From Streptomyces avicenniae (GTDB taxonomy: Bacteria > Actinomycetota > Actinomycetes > Streptomycetales > Streptomycetaceae), in assembly GCF_000719135.1 (NCBI RefSeq), contig NZ_JOEK01000012.1:124001-188000 (forward strand): 64,000 nucleotides of DNA. The letters run 5' to 3'. The notes beneath the pieces were generated by a model that was not told the DNA's origin, ran no database searches, and saw nothing but the letters and a program-made list of their open reading frames with translations. Of the stretch, positions 17,924 to 27,379 are shown piece after piece (position 1 is the first letter of the stretch; each line of letters opens with the position of its first letter). The translations under genes and the position numbers were made by a program.

Positions 17924-19576
17924 ATGGCAGTCTCCCGCCGCCGTTTCCTGGCCGCCTCGGCAGCCACCTCCGCGCTGTCCACCCTCCCGGTGGCCGCGGC
18001 CCACGCGGACACCGTCGCCCCCCTCGCCAGCCCACCGGGCGACGTGGTCGGCAAGATCACCGTCGGATACCAGGGCTGGTTCGCCGCCGCGGGCGACGGC
18101 TCCCCCATCAACGCCTGGTGGCACTGGTCCAACAACTGGGGCCAGCCGCCGTCGCCCAGCAACAACGCCCTCAAGAGCTGGCCCGACAACCGCGACTACA
18201 CCCGCACCTACGCGACCGCCTACCCCAACCTGGGCAACGGTCAGCCCGCCACCGTGTTCTCCTCGCACGACGCGCAGACCGTGGACACCCACTTCCGCTG
18301 GATGCGGGAGAACAACATCGACACCGCCGCCCTCCAGCGGTTCAACCCGACCGGCGGCGAGGGCCCGGTGCGCGACGCGGTCACCGCCCGGGTCCGCACC
18401 GCGGCCGAGGCGCAGGGCCGCAAGTTCTACATCATGTACGACGTCACCAACTGGACGAACATGCAGTCGGAGATCAAGACCGACTGGCTGAACAAGATGG
18501 CGGCGTACACCTCGTCCCCCGCCTACGCCCGGCAGAACGGCCGCCCGGTGGTGGGCATATGGGGCTTCGGCTTCAACGACGCAGGACGCCCCTGGCCCCC
18601 GGCGCCGTGCCTCGACGTCATCAACTGGTTCAAGGCGCAGGGCACGTACGTCATGGGCGGCGTCCCCACCCACTGGCGGTCGGGCAACCAGGACTCGCGG
18701 CCCGGCTTCGGCGACGTCTACCGGGCCTTCAACATGATCTCGCCGTGGATGGTCGGCCGCATCTCCACCGTCGCCGACACCGACAACTTCTACCAGAACG
18801 TCAACCTGCCCGACCAGGCCGAGTGCAACGCCCGCGGCATCGACTACCAGCCGTGCGTGCTCCCCGGCGACCTCCAGGAACGGCAGCGCGCCCACGGCGA
18901 CTTCATGTGGCGCCAGTTCTACAACATGGTCCGCGTCGGCGCCCAGGGCATCTACATCTCGATGTTCGACGAGTACAACGAGGGCAACCAGATCGCCAAG
19001 ACCGCGGAGAACGCCTCCCAGATCCCGGCGGGCTCCGGCATCCTGGCGCTGGACGAGGACGGCACCGCCTGCTCGGCCGACTACTACCTGCGCCTCACGG
19101 GCGACGGCGGCCGGATGCTGAAGCGGGAGACGCCGCTCACCGCCGTCCGGCCCACCCGCCCGGTGCTCGGCACGACGCCCACCTCGGTCGTGACCCTGCG
19201 GGCCCGCGTCAACGGCCAGTTCGTGTCGGCGGAGAACGCCGGGGCCGCGCCGCTGATCGCCAACCGGGCCGCCGCCGGGCTCTGGGAGCGCTTCGAACTC
19301 GGCGACGTCGGCAACGGCAACATCACGCTGCGGGCGCAGGTCAACGGCCAGTACGTCTCGGCCGCCAACGCCGGGGCCGCCGCGCTGATCGCCAACCAGC
19401 CCGTCGCGCAGAGCTGGGAGACCTTCCAGCTCGTGCGGAACGGCAACGGCTCCGTCAGCCTGCGGGCCCAGGTCAACGGCCAGTACGTGACGGCGGAGAA
19501 CGCGGGCGCCGCGCCGCTGATCGCCAACCGCGCGGCCATCGGCCCCTGGGAGCAGTTCGACCTGATCACCGGCTGA
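17924..19576 (+). CDS. Tat-exported glycoside hydrolase (GH71/GH99-like) with trefoil-like C-terminus
   Basis: A 550-aa secreted enzyme. The N-terminus is a Tat signal (VSRRRFLAASAATSALSTLP..AHA). The catalytic part (about 40-385) opens with KITVGYQGWFAAAGDG and has ADT-rich loops and YISMFDEYNEGN, a pattern I associate with GH71/GH99-like endo-acting glycosidases. Candidate acidic residues lie in MFDEYNEG. After a linker, three similar units of about 44 residues (each xLRAxVNGQxVSAxNAGAAxLIAN) build one beta-trefoil or fascin-like domain, probably carbohydrate-binding. GAAGGAGAGG lies about 12 nt upstream of ATG 17924. A DasR-like site in the promoter hints at an amino-sugar or fungal/chitin polymer as context. 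Confidence 0.8.
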   Translation: MAVSRRRFLAASAATSALSTLPVAAAHADTVAPLASPPGDVVGKITVGYQGWFAAAGDGSPINAWWHWSNNWGQPPSPSNNALKSWPDNRDYTRTYATAYPNLGNGQPATVFSSHDAQTVDTHFRWMRENNIDTAALQRFNPTGGEGPVRDAVTARVRTAAEAQGRKFYIMYDVTNWTNMQSEIKTDWLNKMAAYTSSPAYARQNGRPVVGIWGFGFNDAGRPWPPAPCLDVINWFKAQGTYVMGGVPTHWRSGNQDSRPGFGDVYRAFNMISPWMVGRISTVADTDNFYQNVNLPDQAECNARGIDYQPCVLPGDLQERQRAHGDFMWRQFYNMVRVGAQGIYISMFDEYNEGNQIAKTAENASQIPAGSGILALDEDGTACSADYYLRLTGDGGRMLKRETPLTAVRPTRPVLGTTPTSVVTLRARVNGQFVSAENAGAAPLIANRAAAGLWERFELGDVGNGNITLRAQVNGQYVSAANAGAAALIANQPVAQSWETFQLVRNGNGSVSLRAQVNGQYVTAENAGAAPLIANRAAIGPWEQFDLITG

Positions 19577-19586
19577 GCCGGACCCC

Positions 19587-19610
19587 GGGGCGCCGCGGCG
19601 GCGGCGCCCC
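19587..19610. terminator. Terminator between glycosidase and hemE
   Basis: A perfect 10-bp stem (GGGGCGCCGC 19587-19596, GCGGCGCCCC 19601-19610) with a 4-nt loop lies between two convergent genes and can serve both. Confidence 0.6.
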
Positions 19611-19626
19611 GTTCCCGGCCGGGACG

Positions 19627-20658
19627 TCAGCGGGCCGTCTGCTCGTGGACGTACGAGACGAGGCGCGTCAGCGCGTCAGGGTCGGTCGCGGGCAGGACAC
19701 CGTGGCCGAGGTTGAAGATGTGGCCGGGCAGCCCCGCGGCGGCGTCCAGCACGCGGCGGGCCTGCGTCTCGACCGCGGAGCGCGGCGCGAACAGCACGGC
19801 GGGGTCCAGGTTGCCCTGCAACGCCTTGCCGGGCCCGACCCGGCGGGCCGCCTCGTCCAGCGGCACGCGCCAGTCCACACCGACGACGTCCGCGCCCGCC
19901 TCGCCGAGCAGGCCGAGCAGCTCGCCCGTCCCGACGCCGAAGTGGATCCGCGGCACACCGTGGTGCGCGACGGCGTCGAACACCTTCCTGGACGCGGGCA
20001 TCACCGAGGCGCGGTAGTCCTCGGGCGCCAGCGCGCCGACCCAGGAGTCGAAGAGCTGCACGGCCGAGGCCCCGGCCTCGATCTGCGCGGTGAGGAACGC
20101 CGAGGTGATGTCCGCGAGCCGGTCGAGCAGATCGGCCCACAGCTCCGGGTCCCCGTACATGAGGGCCTTGGTGTGCTCGTGGTTGCGTGAGGGCCCGCCC
20201 TCGACCAGGTAGCTCGCAAGGGTGAACGGGGCACCGGCGAACCCGACCAGCGGCGTGTCACCCAGCGCCGCCGTCACCATGCCGACGGCCTCGGTGATGT
20301 ACGGGATGTCGTCCGGCTCCAGCGGACGCAGCCGGTCGAGGTCGGCGCGGCTGCGGATCGGCTCCGCGACGACCGGGCCGACCCCCGGCTTGATGTCGAG
20401 ATCGACGCCGATGGCCTTCAGCGGGACGACGATGTCGCTGAAGTACACGGCGGCGTCCACGTCGTGCCTGCGGACCGGCTGGAGCGTGATCTCGGTGACC
20501 AGGTCGGGACGCATGCACGAGTCGAGCATCGCGACGCCCTCACGCGCCTTGCGGTACTCGGGAAGGGAACGACCGGCCTGGCGCATGAACCACACGGGCG
20601 TGTGCGGCACCGGCTCGCGGCGGCAGGCCCGGAGAAAGGGGGAGTCGGCGAGTGTCAC
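19627..20658 (-). CDS. hemE: Uroporphyrinogen decarboxylase HemE
   Basis: A 343-aa cytoplasmic enzyme converting uroporphyrinogen III to coproporphyrinogen III. The N-terminal signature [19 protein letters not shown] is complete, with the substrate-binding Arg pair, followed by [20 protein letters not shown] with the catalytic Asp (YFSDI). [17 protein letters not shown] and FNLGHGVLP are also intact. The start is GTG 20658 ([13 protein letters not shown]), preceded by GGGAGA. It supplies the substrate for hemY and hemQ, encoded 3 kb away on the same strand, with a lipoprotein and glycosidase between them on the other strand. It is divergent from DUF3000. Confidence 0.95.
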   Translation of the reverse strand: MTLADSPFLRACRREPVPHTPVWFMRQAGRSLPEYRKAREGVAMLDSCMRPDLVTEITLQPVRRHDVDAAVYFSDIVVPLKAIGVDLDIKPGVGPVVAEPIRSRADLDRLRPLEPDDIPYITEAVGMVTAALGDTPLVGFAGAPFTLASYLVEGGPSRNHEHTKALMYGDPELWADLLDRLADITSAFLTAQIEAGASAVQLFDSWVGALAPEDYRASVMPASRKVFDAVAHHGVPRIHFGVGTGELLGLLGEAGADVVGVDWRVPLDEAARRVGPGKALQGNLDPAVLFAPRSAVETQARRVLDAAAGLPGHIFNLGHGVLPATDPDALTRLVSYVHEQTAR

Positions 20659-20750
20659 ACGCAGAAGTCTCCCACGACCGGCGGATTGACCCGCGCGCCC
20701 TGGTGTGGCGTACGCGCGACGGGGCGGACCGGCGCCTAGGGTTACCGGCC

Positions 20751-21383
20751 ATGGCATCGTCTCGGCAGCGGCAGGCGGAGGAGACCGGAGATATGGGCGA
20801 CCCCGGACCACGGGTGCCGTTCGCCTTCCGGCAGGCGGTCGCGGACCTGACCGCGGCCAGGCCACGCGCGGAGGTGCGCCTGTCCCCCCTGCCGCCGCCA
20901 CGGCGGCTCGCACCGTACGCCCACGCGCTCGGCGCGGCCGTCGGCGTGGACGGTGAGGAACTGGCCGACGGCCGCTTCGTCCTGCTGCACGACCCGGCGG
21001 GCGACGAGACCTGGCGCGGCGACTTCCGCGTCGTCACGCTGGCGCGCGCCGACCTCGACCCGGAGCTGGCCACCGACCCGCTGGTGCCCGAGGTCGCCTG
21101 GACCTGGCTGACCGAGGCGCTCGACGCGCGCGGGCTCGCCCGCCGCGAGGCGGGCGGTACCGTGACCCGGGCCGACTCGCAGTACTTCGGCGCCATGGCG
21201 GAGCGCCCCTCCCGCGCCGAGCTGGAGCTGCGGGCCTCCTGGACCCCGGCGGACGGCGCCGAGGCCGCCGGCCACCTGCTGGCCTGGTGCGCGCTGCTCG
21301 CGCAGTGCGCGGGCCTGCCGCCCGAGACGAGCGGCACGGCCGTCACGGCGCTGCCGCGCCGCAGGGGACCGCGCCCGGCCTGA
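20751..21383 (+). CDS. DUF3000 family protein
   Basis: A 210-aa soluble actinobacterial protein. The segment [40 protein letters not shown], followed by [22 protein letters not shown] and [11 protein letters not shown], matches my recollection of DUF3000 proteins, which have no known function and commonly precede hemE. The start is uncertain: ATG 20751 follows TAGGGT (20737-20742) closely, consistent with a leaderless message, whereas ATG 20793 has GGAGGAGACCGGAG just upstream. Both give a protein containing the whole conserved region. Confidence 0.8.
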   Translation: MASSRQRQAEETGDMGDPGPRVPFAFRQAVADLTAARPRAEVRLSPLPPPRRLAPYAHALGAAVGVDGEELADGRFVLLHDPAGDETWRGDFRVVTLARADLDPELATDPLVPEVAWTWLTEALDARGLARREAGGTVTRADSQYFGAMAERPSRAELELRASWTPADGAEAAGHLLAWCALLAQCAGLPPETSGTAVTALPRRRGPRPA

Positions 21384-21561
21384 CGCGGCGCGGGACGGCG
21401 GGGGCGTCAGTACCGGACGGCATATCACCGGTTCGTGATCTTTCTCTAAAGGCCCAGGAACTTCCTGCCGAAGGAGTAGTGACCCTTCCATCCGGAACGC
21501 CCCGACTCCTCCCCGGGAGTCGGATTCGGTCCGCCCCCACCCCACCCCTCCGGGAGGCCCG

Positions 21562-22224
21562 GTGTCTGTTCTCCTTGAGCACCCCACAAGCCTGGTCGCC
21601 TACCGCCCGAACAAGCCGACCGCCATGGTCGTCGTGGCCGACCCCCGAGTCCGTTCCACCGTGACCCGCCATCTGTGGGCCCTCGGAGTACGGGACGTCA
21701 TCGAGGCGTCGTCCATCGCGGAGGCCCGCCCCCGAGTCGCGAACCCACGGGACATCTGCGTCGCCGACGTGCACCTGCCCGACGGCTCCGGCCTCACCCT
21801 GCTGTCCGAGACCCGCGCGGCGGGCTGGCCGAACGGCCTCGCCCTCTCCGCCGCCGACGACATCGGCGCCGTGCGCAGCGCCCTCGCCGGTGGCGTCAAG
21901 GGCTACGTCGTCACCGGTACCCGCAACAACCTCGGTCCCCCCACCCGGCACGGCGCGGCGCACATCGGCGCGGCGGCCAGGGGGATGCACCGGCGCCAGC
22001 CAGGCGCCCCCGCCCACCAGGGCGGCTACCGCGAGCTCTCCGGCCGTGAGGTCGAGGTGCTGCGGCTGGTCGCCGAGGGGCAGTCCAACAAGGCGATCGG
22101 CGTCTCCATGGGCCTGTCGGCCCTGACCGTCAAGAGCCACCTCGCCCGCATCGCCCGCAAGCTGGGCACCGGTGACCGCGCGGGCATGGTCGCCGTGGCC
22201 CTGCGCACCGGCATCATCCACTGA
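21562..22224 (+). CDS. NarL/LuxR-type response regulator with atypical receiver
   Basis: A 220-aa regulator without an adjacent sensor kinase. Residues about 20-135 form a receiver-like domain with putative phospho-Asp D69 (CVADVHLPDGSGL). The usual acidic pair near the first strand is reduced to a single Asp (VVVADPRVRS), and the stretch around the conserved Lys (VKGYVVTG) is diverged, so phosphorylation may be lost. Residues 150-215 are a complete LuxR/GerE helix-turn-helix (LSGREVEVLRLVAEGQSNKAIGVSMGLSALTVKSHLARIARKLG). GTG 21562 is supported by GGGAGG 5 nt upstream. It may be an orphan, ligand-responsive regulator. Confidence 0.85.
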   Translation: MSVLLEHPTSLVAYRPNKPTAMVVVADPRVRSTVTRHLWALGVRDVIEASSIAEARPRVANPRDICVADVHLPDGSGLTLLSETRAAGWPNGLALSAADDIGAVRSALAGGVKGYVVTGTRNNLGPPTRHGAAHIGAAARGMHRRQPGAPAHQGGYRELSGREVEVLRLVAEGQSNKAIGVSMGLSALTVKSHLARIARKLGTGDRAGMVAVALRTGIIH

Positions 22225-22336
22225 GACGACGCCCCGCCGCCCGGTCCCGGCGCACGACCGCCGGACCCCGTCCCGTCACCCCTCCTCCCACCGGGAACCT
22301 CCGACCCCCGGCCCGCCGTATCGACGCGGAGCACAG

Positions 22337-22380
22337 CCACAGGTGCCCGCCCCCGCACTGCCGGGGGCGGGCACCTGTGG
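22337..22380 (+). terminator. Strong terminator after the response regulator
   Basis: A perfect 19-bp stem (22337-22355 with 22362-22380) and a 6-nt loop lie 112 bp after the response-regulator stop and just before the rnd promoter. It insulates the two genes. Confidence 0.75.
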
Positions 22381-22392
22381 TGCGGAGAGACG

Positions 22393-22420
22393 TTGTGCAC
22401 CGTGCGCACAGAGTTAGTCT
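22393..22420 (+). promoter_or_regulatory. Putative promoter of rnd (leaderless transcript)
   Basis: TTGTGC (22393-22398), 16 bp, and TAGTCT (22415-22420) resemble a vegetative promoter. The expected transcription start falls at or next to the GTG at 22427, and no ribosome-binding site precedes that codon, so a leaderless mRNA is likely. Confidence 0.5.
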
Positions 22421-22426
22421 TGACTG

Positions 22427-23689
22427 GTGACCGACGCCCAGCAGACCGCCGACGTGACCACAGGAACGAGTGAACCCGAGCCGTCGGGACCGGCCCCGGT
22501 CCCCTTGCTGGCCCCTCGGGAAGGCGTGCCGCCGGTCGTCGCGGACGACGAGACGTTCGCCGAGGTCGTGGCCGCGTTCGCGGCGGGGAGCGGTCCGGTC
22601 GCCGTGGACGCGGAGCGGGCCTCCGGCTACCGGTACGGGCAGCGCGCGTACCTCGTGCAGCTGCGCCGCGCAGGCGCGGGCACGGCGATGATCGACCCGG
22701 TGGCCTGCCCCGACCTCACCCCGCTGGGGGACGCGCTGGCGGGCACCGAGTGGGTGCTGCACGCGGCGACGCAGGACCTCCCCTGTCTGCGGGACATAGG
22801 CATGGTGCCGACCCGCCTCTTCGACACGGAGCTGGCCGGACGGCTCGCCGGATTCGCCCGCGTCGGCCTCGGGGTCATGGTGGAGACGGTCCTCGGCTAC
22901 AGCCTGGAGAAGGGCCACTCGGCCGTGGACTGGTCGAGCCGCCCGCTGCCCGACCCGTGGCTGCGCTACGCGGCCCTGGACGTCGAACTGCTCGTGGACC
23001 TGCGGGACGCCCTGGAGGAGGAGCTGCGCCAGCAGGGCAAGCTGGACTGGGCGCTTGAGGAGTTCGCCGCCATCGCCGCCGCTCCCCCGCCCGCGCCGCG
23101 CAAGGACCCGTGGCGGCGTACGTCGGGGGTGCACAAGGTGCGCAGGCGCAGACAGCTCGCCGTCGTGCGGGAGCTGTGGACGGCGCGTGACCAGGTGGCG
23201 CAGCGGCGCGACCTGTCGCCGGGCAAGGTGCTCTCGGACGCGGCCATCGTCGCCGCCGCGCAGGCGATGCCCGCCGACACCCGGGCCCTCGCCGCGCTGC
23301 ACGGCTTCGGGCACCGCATGGGGCGCAGGCAGCTCCAGCAGTGGCAGGAGGCCATCGACCAGGTGCGCGAGCTGCCCGAGGCGGAGCTGCCGCAGCCGGG
23401 CCAGCAGGTCACCGGCCCGCCGCCGCCCCGCGCGTGGGCGGAGAAGGACCCCGTGGCCGCCGCCCGGCTGGCGGCGGCGCGCGCGGCCGTCACGGCGCAC
23501 GCGGAGGAGCTGCGGCTGCCGCAGGAGAACCTGGTCTCGCCCGACGTGGTGCGGCGCCTGTGCTGGGAGCCCCCGGCGGAGCGGAGTTCCGAGGCGGTCA
23601 CGACGGCCCTGCGGGCCCTGGGCGCGCGCGAGTGGCAGATCGAGCAGACCGCGCCCCTGCTGGCGAAGGCCATCGCCTCCGCGGACTGA
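22427..23689 (+). CDS. rnd: Ribonuclease D-type 3'-5' exonuclease
   Basis: A 420-aa RNase D family exonuclease that trims RNA 3' ends. The DEDDy catalytic set is present: D61 and E63 (VAVDAERASGYRYGQ), D117 (LHAATQDLPCL), and Y181 with D185 (LRYAALDVELLVDL). An HRDC domain follows (about residues 225-305, RRQLAVVRELWTARDQVAQRRDLSPGKVLSD). The C-terminal about 100 residues are extra and Ala-rich, as in actinobacterial forms. The GTG start is the first codon after a close promoter-like pair. Downstream, fadA begins 116 bp away with its own ribosome-binding site. Confidence 0.92.
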   Translation: MTDAQQTADVTTGTSEPEPSGPAPVPLLAPREGVPPVVADDETFAEVVAAFAAGSGPVAVDAERASGYRYGQRAYLVQLRRAGAGTAMIDPVACPDLTPLGDALAGTEWVLHAATQDLPCLRDIGMVPTRLFDTELAGRLAGFARVGLGVMVETVLGYSLEKGHSAVDWSSRPLPDPWLRYAALDVELLVDLRDALEEELRQQGKLDWALEEFAAIAAAPPPAPRKDPWRRTSGVHKVRRRRQLAVVRELWTARDQVAQRRDLSPGKVLSDAAIVAAAQAMPADTRALAALHGFGHRMGRRQLQQWQEAIDQVRELPEAELPQPGQQVTGPPPPRAWAEKDPVAAARLAAARAAVTAHAEELRLPQENLVSPDVVRRLCWEPPAERSSEAVTTALRALGAREWQIEQTAPLLAKAIASAD

Positions 23690-23805
23690 GCGGGGCGGCC
23701 CGCGCGGGCACACGCGCGAGCCGGACCCCTCCGTGCCTGGCGCTCGTCGGTTACCGGCGAGTAGCATGGCGGCGGAAGGATCGGTCCGGCCTGAGGAGTG
23801 CCATC

Positions 23806-25020
23806 GTGCCGCGTAACGTCAGGGACGTCGTCTTCGTGGACGGCGTCCGTACCCCCTTCGGCAAGGCGGGGCCCAAGGGCATCTACCACGAGACCCGCGC
23901 CGACGACCTGGTCATCAAGTGCATCCGGGAACTGCTGCGCCGTAATCCGCAGCTGCCGCCCGAGCGCGTGGACGACGTGGCCGTGGCCGCGACCACGCAG
24001 ATCGGCGACCAGGGCCTCACCCTCGGGCGTACCGCCGCGATCCTCGCCGGGCTGCCCAGCAGCGTCCCGGGGTACTCCATCGACCGTATGTGCGCCGGTG
24101 CGCTGACCGCCGTGACGACGAGCGCGGCCTCGCTCGCCTTCGGCGCGGGCGACATCGCGATCGCGGGCGGCGTCGAGCACATGGGCCGTCACCCGATGGG
24201 CGAGGGCGTTGACCCGAACCCGCGGTTCGTCTCCGAGAAGCTGGTGGACGACTCGGCGCTGTTCATGGGCATGACGGCCGAGAACCTGCACGACCGCTTC
24301 CCGCACCTCGACCGGGCGCGGGCGGACGAGTTCGCGGTCCGCAGCCAGGAGAAGGCCGCCAAGGCGTACGCCGACGGGAAGATCCAGGCGGACCTGGTGC
24401 CCGTGGCCGTGCGGCGTACGTCGCCCGACGCCGGGGAGACCGGCTGGGGGCTCGCCACGGCCGACGAGCCGATGCGCCCGGGGACGACGCGGGAGGGCCT
24501 GGCGGGGCTGAAGACGCCGTTCCGCCCGCACGGCCGCGTCACGGCGGGCAACGCGGCAGGGCTCAACGACGGCGCGACCGCGTCCGTCATCGCCGCCGAG
24601 GAGGTCGCGCGCGAGCTGGGCCTGCCGGTGAAGATGCGGCTCGTGTCCTACGCGTTCGCCGGGGTCGAGCCCGAGGTGATGGGCTACGGCCCGGTGCCCG
24701 CCACGAGGAAGGCGCTCGCGCGGGCGGGCCTCGGCATCGAGGACATCGGCCTGTTCGAGATCAACGAGGCGTTCGCCGTGCAGGTCCTCGCGTTCCTCGA
24801 CCACTACGGCATCGCGGACGACGACGCGCGGGTCAACCGGTACGGCGGCGCGATCGCGTTCGGCCATCCGCTGGCCTCCTCGGGCGTGCGGCTGATGACG
24901 CAGCTCGCGCGGCAGTTCGAGGACCAGCCCGAGGTCAGGTACGGCCTCACCACCATGTGCGTCGGCTTCGGCATGGGCGCGACCGTCATCTGGGAGAACC
25001 CGCAGTGGGGGAACCGGTGA
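23806..25020 (+). CDS. fadA: Acetyl-CoA C-acyltransferase (thiolase) FadA
   Basis: A 404-aa thiolase performing the last, thiolytic step of fatty-acid beta-oxidation. The nucleophile is C96 in SIDRMCAGALTAV, the catalytic His is H354 in IAFGHPLASSG and the second Cys is C385 in TTMCVGFGMG. All three signatures are intact, and EINEAFAVQVLAF is also present. GTG 23806 has GAGGAG 7 nt upstream. It is followed after 46 bp by fadB, so the two form the trifunctional-type beta-oxidation complex. Confidence 0.95.
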   Translation: MPRNVRDVVFVDGVRTPFGKAGPKGIYHETRADDLVIKCIRELLRRNPQLPPERVDDVAVAATTQIGDQGLTLGRTAAILAGLPSSVPGYSIDRMCAGALTAVTTSAASLAFGAGDIAIAGGVEHMGRHPMGEGVDPNPRFVSEKLVDDSALFMGMTAENLHDRFPHLDRARADEFAVRSQEKAAKAYADGKIQADLVPVAVRRTSPDAGETGWGLATADEPMRPGTTREGLAGLKTPFRPHGRVTAGNAAGLNDGATASVIAAEEVARELGLPVKMRLVSYAFAGVEPEVMGYGPVPATRKALARAGLGIEDIGLFEINEAFAVQVLAFLDHYGIADDDARVNRYGGAIAFGHPLASSGVRLMTQLARQFEDQPEVRYGLTTMCVGFGMGATVIWENPQWGNR

Positions 25021-25066
25021 CGCACGGGGTAGCCGCAGAGCCAGGACGAGTGAACGGAGGACGCCC

Positions 25067-27199
25067 GTGAGCGGGGTCGCTGAGGTGTTGCGGGGCGCGG
25101 CGGAGCGGTTCCCCGGTGAAGTGGTCACGCAGGCGCACGTCCGGCATCTCGACCTGCCGGACGGCGGCGGCAGGTTCGCGCTGATCACGCTGGACAACGG
25201 CTTCGACCACACGAAGCCGACGACGTTCGGCCCCCGGTCGCTGGCCGGTCTCGACGCGGCGCTCGACCAGGTCGCGGCCGAGGCCGCCGCCGGGGAGATC
25301 GTCGGCGTCGGGCTGACGGGCAAGCCGTTCGTCTTCGCGGTCGGCGCCGACCTGAAGGGCGTCGGCGTGCTCGGCGAGCGCGCCGAGGCGGTCGCCATCG
25401 GCACGGCGGGGCACGAGGTGTTCCGCCGGTTCGGCGCGCTGGGCGTGCCGTCCTTCACGTACTACAACGGCGCGGCGCTCGGCGGCGGCGTCGAGGTCGG
25501 GCTGCACTGCACCTACCGCACGGTCTCGGCGGCGGCCGGGGCGCTGGCGCTGCCCGAGGTGTTCCTGGGGCTGCTGCCGGGCTGGGGCGGCTGCACGCTG
25601 CTGCCGAACCTGATCGGCGCCGACCGGGCCGTCACGGTGATCGTGGAGAACGCGCTGGCGCAGAACCGCACGCTCAGCGGCGCCGCGTTCCACGAACTCG
25701 GCATCGCCGACGCGCTGTTCGAGGGTGCCGACTTCCTGGAGCAGTCGCTCGCCTGGACGTCGGCCGTGCTGCGCGGCGAACTCGTCGTCGGCCGCCCCGA
25801 GGTGGACCGCGGCGCGGCGTGGGACGCGGCGCTGGCGCGCGGCCGGGCGATCGCCGACGGCAGGGTGCACGGCGCGGCGCCCGCCGCGTACCGGGCGCTC
25901 GACCTCATCGCGCTGGCGCGCGGCGGCGACCTGGACGCGGGCTTCGCGGCCGAGACCGAGGGGCTGGCCGACCTCATCATGGGCGACGAGCTGCGCAGCA
26001 GCCTGTACGCCTTCGACCTGGTGCAGCGCCGCGCCAAGCGGCCGGTGGGCGCGCCGGACAAGTCCCTGGCGCGGCCGGTGACGAAGGTCGGCGTCGTGGG
26101 CGCCGGGCTGATGGCCTCGCAGCTCGCGCTGCTGTTCGCGCGCAGGCTGGAGGTGCCGGTGGTGCTCACCGACATCGACCAGGCGCGGATCGACAAGGGC
26201 GTGGCCTGGGTGCACGGCGAGATCGACGCGCTGCGGGCCAAGGGCAGGCTGTCGGGCGACAAGGCGAACCGGCTGAAGGCCGCCGTCACGGGTGAGCTGG
26301 ACCGCGCGGCGGCGTTCGCGGACGCCGACTTCGTCATCGAGGCCGTCTTCGAGGAACTGGGACTCAAGCAGCGGATCTTCGCCGAGCTGGAGGCCGTCGT
26401 CCCCGAGCACGCGGTGCTGGCGACCAACACGTCGTCCCTGTCCGTGACGGCGATGGCGGCCGGGCTGAAGCACCCGGAGCGGGTCGTGGGCTTCCACTTC
26501 TTCAACCCCGTGGCCGTGCTGCCGCTGCTGGAGATCGTGCGGGCCGAGCGGACGGACGACGGGGCGCTGGCGACGGCGTTCGGCGTCGCGAAGAAGCTGC
26601 GGAAGTCGGCCGTGCTCGTGAAGGACGCGCCCGCGTTCGTCGTCAACCGCGTCCTGACGCGGTTCATGGGCGAGGTGCTGGGGGCGATCGACGAGGGGAC
26701 GCCCGCCGACGTCGCCGACCGCGCGCTCGCGCCGCTCGGCCTGCCCATGTCGCCGATCCAGCTGCTCGACCTGGTGGGGCCCGCCGTGGCGCACCACGTG
26801 GCCGGGACGCTGCACGAGGCGTACCCGGGGCGGTTCGCGGTCTCGCCGAACCTGGCGCGCGTCGTCGCCGCGGGGAAGCGGACGCTGTACCTGCCGGGCG
26901 GCGGTGAGCCGCGCCTCGACCCGGAGGTGGCGGCGCTGTTCGAGACCGGCTCGGCCGCGCTGACGGAGGAGCAGGTGCGGACGCGTGCGCTGGACGCGAT
27001 CGCGGAGGAGATCGGCCTGATGCTGGAGGAGGGCGTGGTCGCCGAGGCGCAGGACATCGACCTGTGCCTGATCACCGGCGCGGGCTGGCCGTTCCACCTG
27101 GGCGGGATCACGCCCTACTTGGACCGGGCGGGTGTGTCGGAGCGGGTGCTCGGGCGGCGGCTGCTGCCGCGCGGCGTGGCGAGCGTCCCGGCCGCCTGA
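25067..27199 (+). CDS. fadB: Fatty-acid oxidation multifunctional protein FadB
   Basis: A 710-aa fusion of enoyl-CoA hydratase and 3-hydroxyacyl-CoA dehydrogenase. The crotonase half (1-330) has an oxyanion-hole stretch (GAALGGGVEVGLHCTYR) and ALPEVFLGLLPGWGG. The NAD-binding half begins near residue 341 (KVGVVGAGLMASQLALLFARR) and has the active-site His in VVGFHFFNPV with PAFVVNRVL. Both halves appear complete. GTG 25067 has CGGAGG 6 nt upstream. It partners FadA, encoded immediately upstream. Confidence 0.95.
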   Translation: MSGVAEVLRGAAERFPGEVVTQAHVRHLDLPDGGGRFALITLDNGFDHTKPTTFGPRSLAGLDAALDQVAAEAAAGEIVGVGLTGKPFVFAVGADLKGVGVLGERAEAVAIGTAGHEVFRRFGALGVPSFTYYNGAALGGGVEVGLHCTYRTVSAAAGALALPEVFLGLLPGWGGCTLLPNLIGADRAVTVIVENALAQNRTLSGAAFHELGIADALFEGADFLEQSLAWTSAVLRGELVVGRPEVDRGAAWDAALARGRAIADGRVHGAAPAAYRALDLIALARGGDLDAGFAAETEGLADLIMGDELRSSLYAFDLVQRRAKRPVGAPDKSLARPVTKVGVVGAGLMASQLALLFARRLEVPVVLTDIDQARIDKGVAWVHGEIDALRAKGRLSGDKANRLKAAVTGELDRAAAFADADFVIEAVFEELGLKQRIFAELEAVVPEHAVLATNTSSLSVTAMAAGLKHPERVVGFHFFNPVAVLPLLEIVRAERTDDGALATAFGVAKKLRKSAVLVKDAPAFVVNRVLTRFMGEVLGAIDEGTPADVADRALAPLGLPMSPIQLLDLVGPAVAHHVAGTLHEAYPGRFAVSPNLARVVAAGKRTLYLPGGGEPRLDPEVAALFETGSAALTEEQVRTRALDAIAEEIGLMLEEGVVAEAQDIDLCLITGAGWPFHLGGITPYLDRAGVSERVLGRRLLPRGVASVPAA

Positions 27200-27216
27200 C
27201 GCGGCGCGTACCACCG

Positions 27217-27257
27217 GGCGGCGCCCGGTCCGTCCTCGGGGCGGGCCGGGCGCCGCC
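27217..27257 (+). terminator. Terminator of fadAB
   Basis: The arms GGCGGCGCCCGG (27217-27228) and CCGGGCGCCGCC (27246-27257) form a perfect 12-bp stem 17 bp after the fadB stop. Confidence 0.65.
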
Positions 27258-27379
27258 GTGTGGCGGCGGGCCGCCGGAGAAAGTGCGGCGGCGGGCGATG
27301 AGTTCCGGCGGCGGCCGGGGTCGTACAGGGTGTGGGGTCGCGCTGGGCGGCCCGGAGCACCGCAGAGAGGACGACCCTC

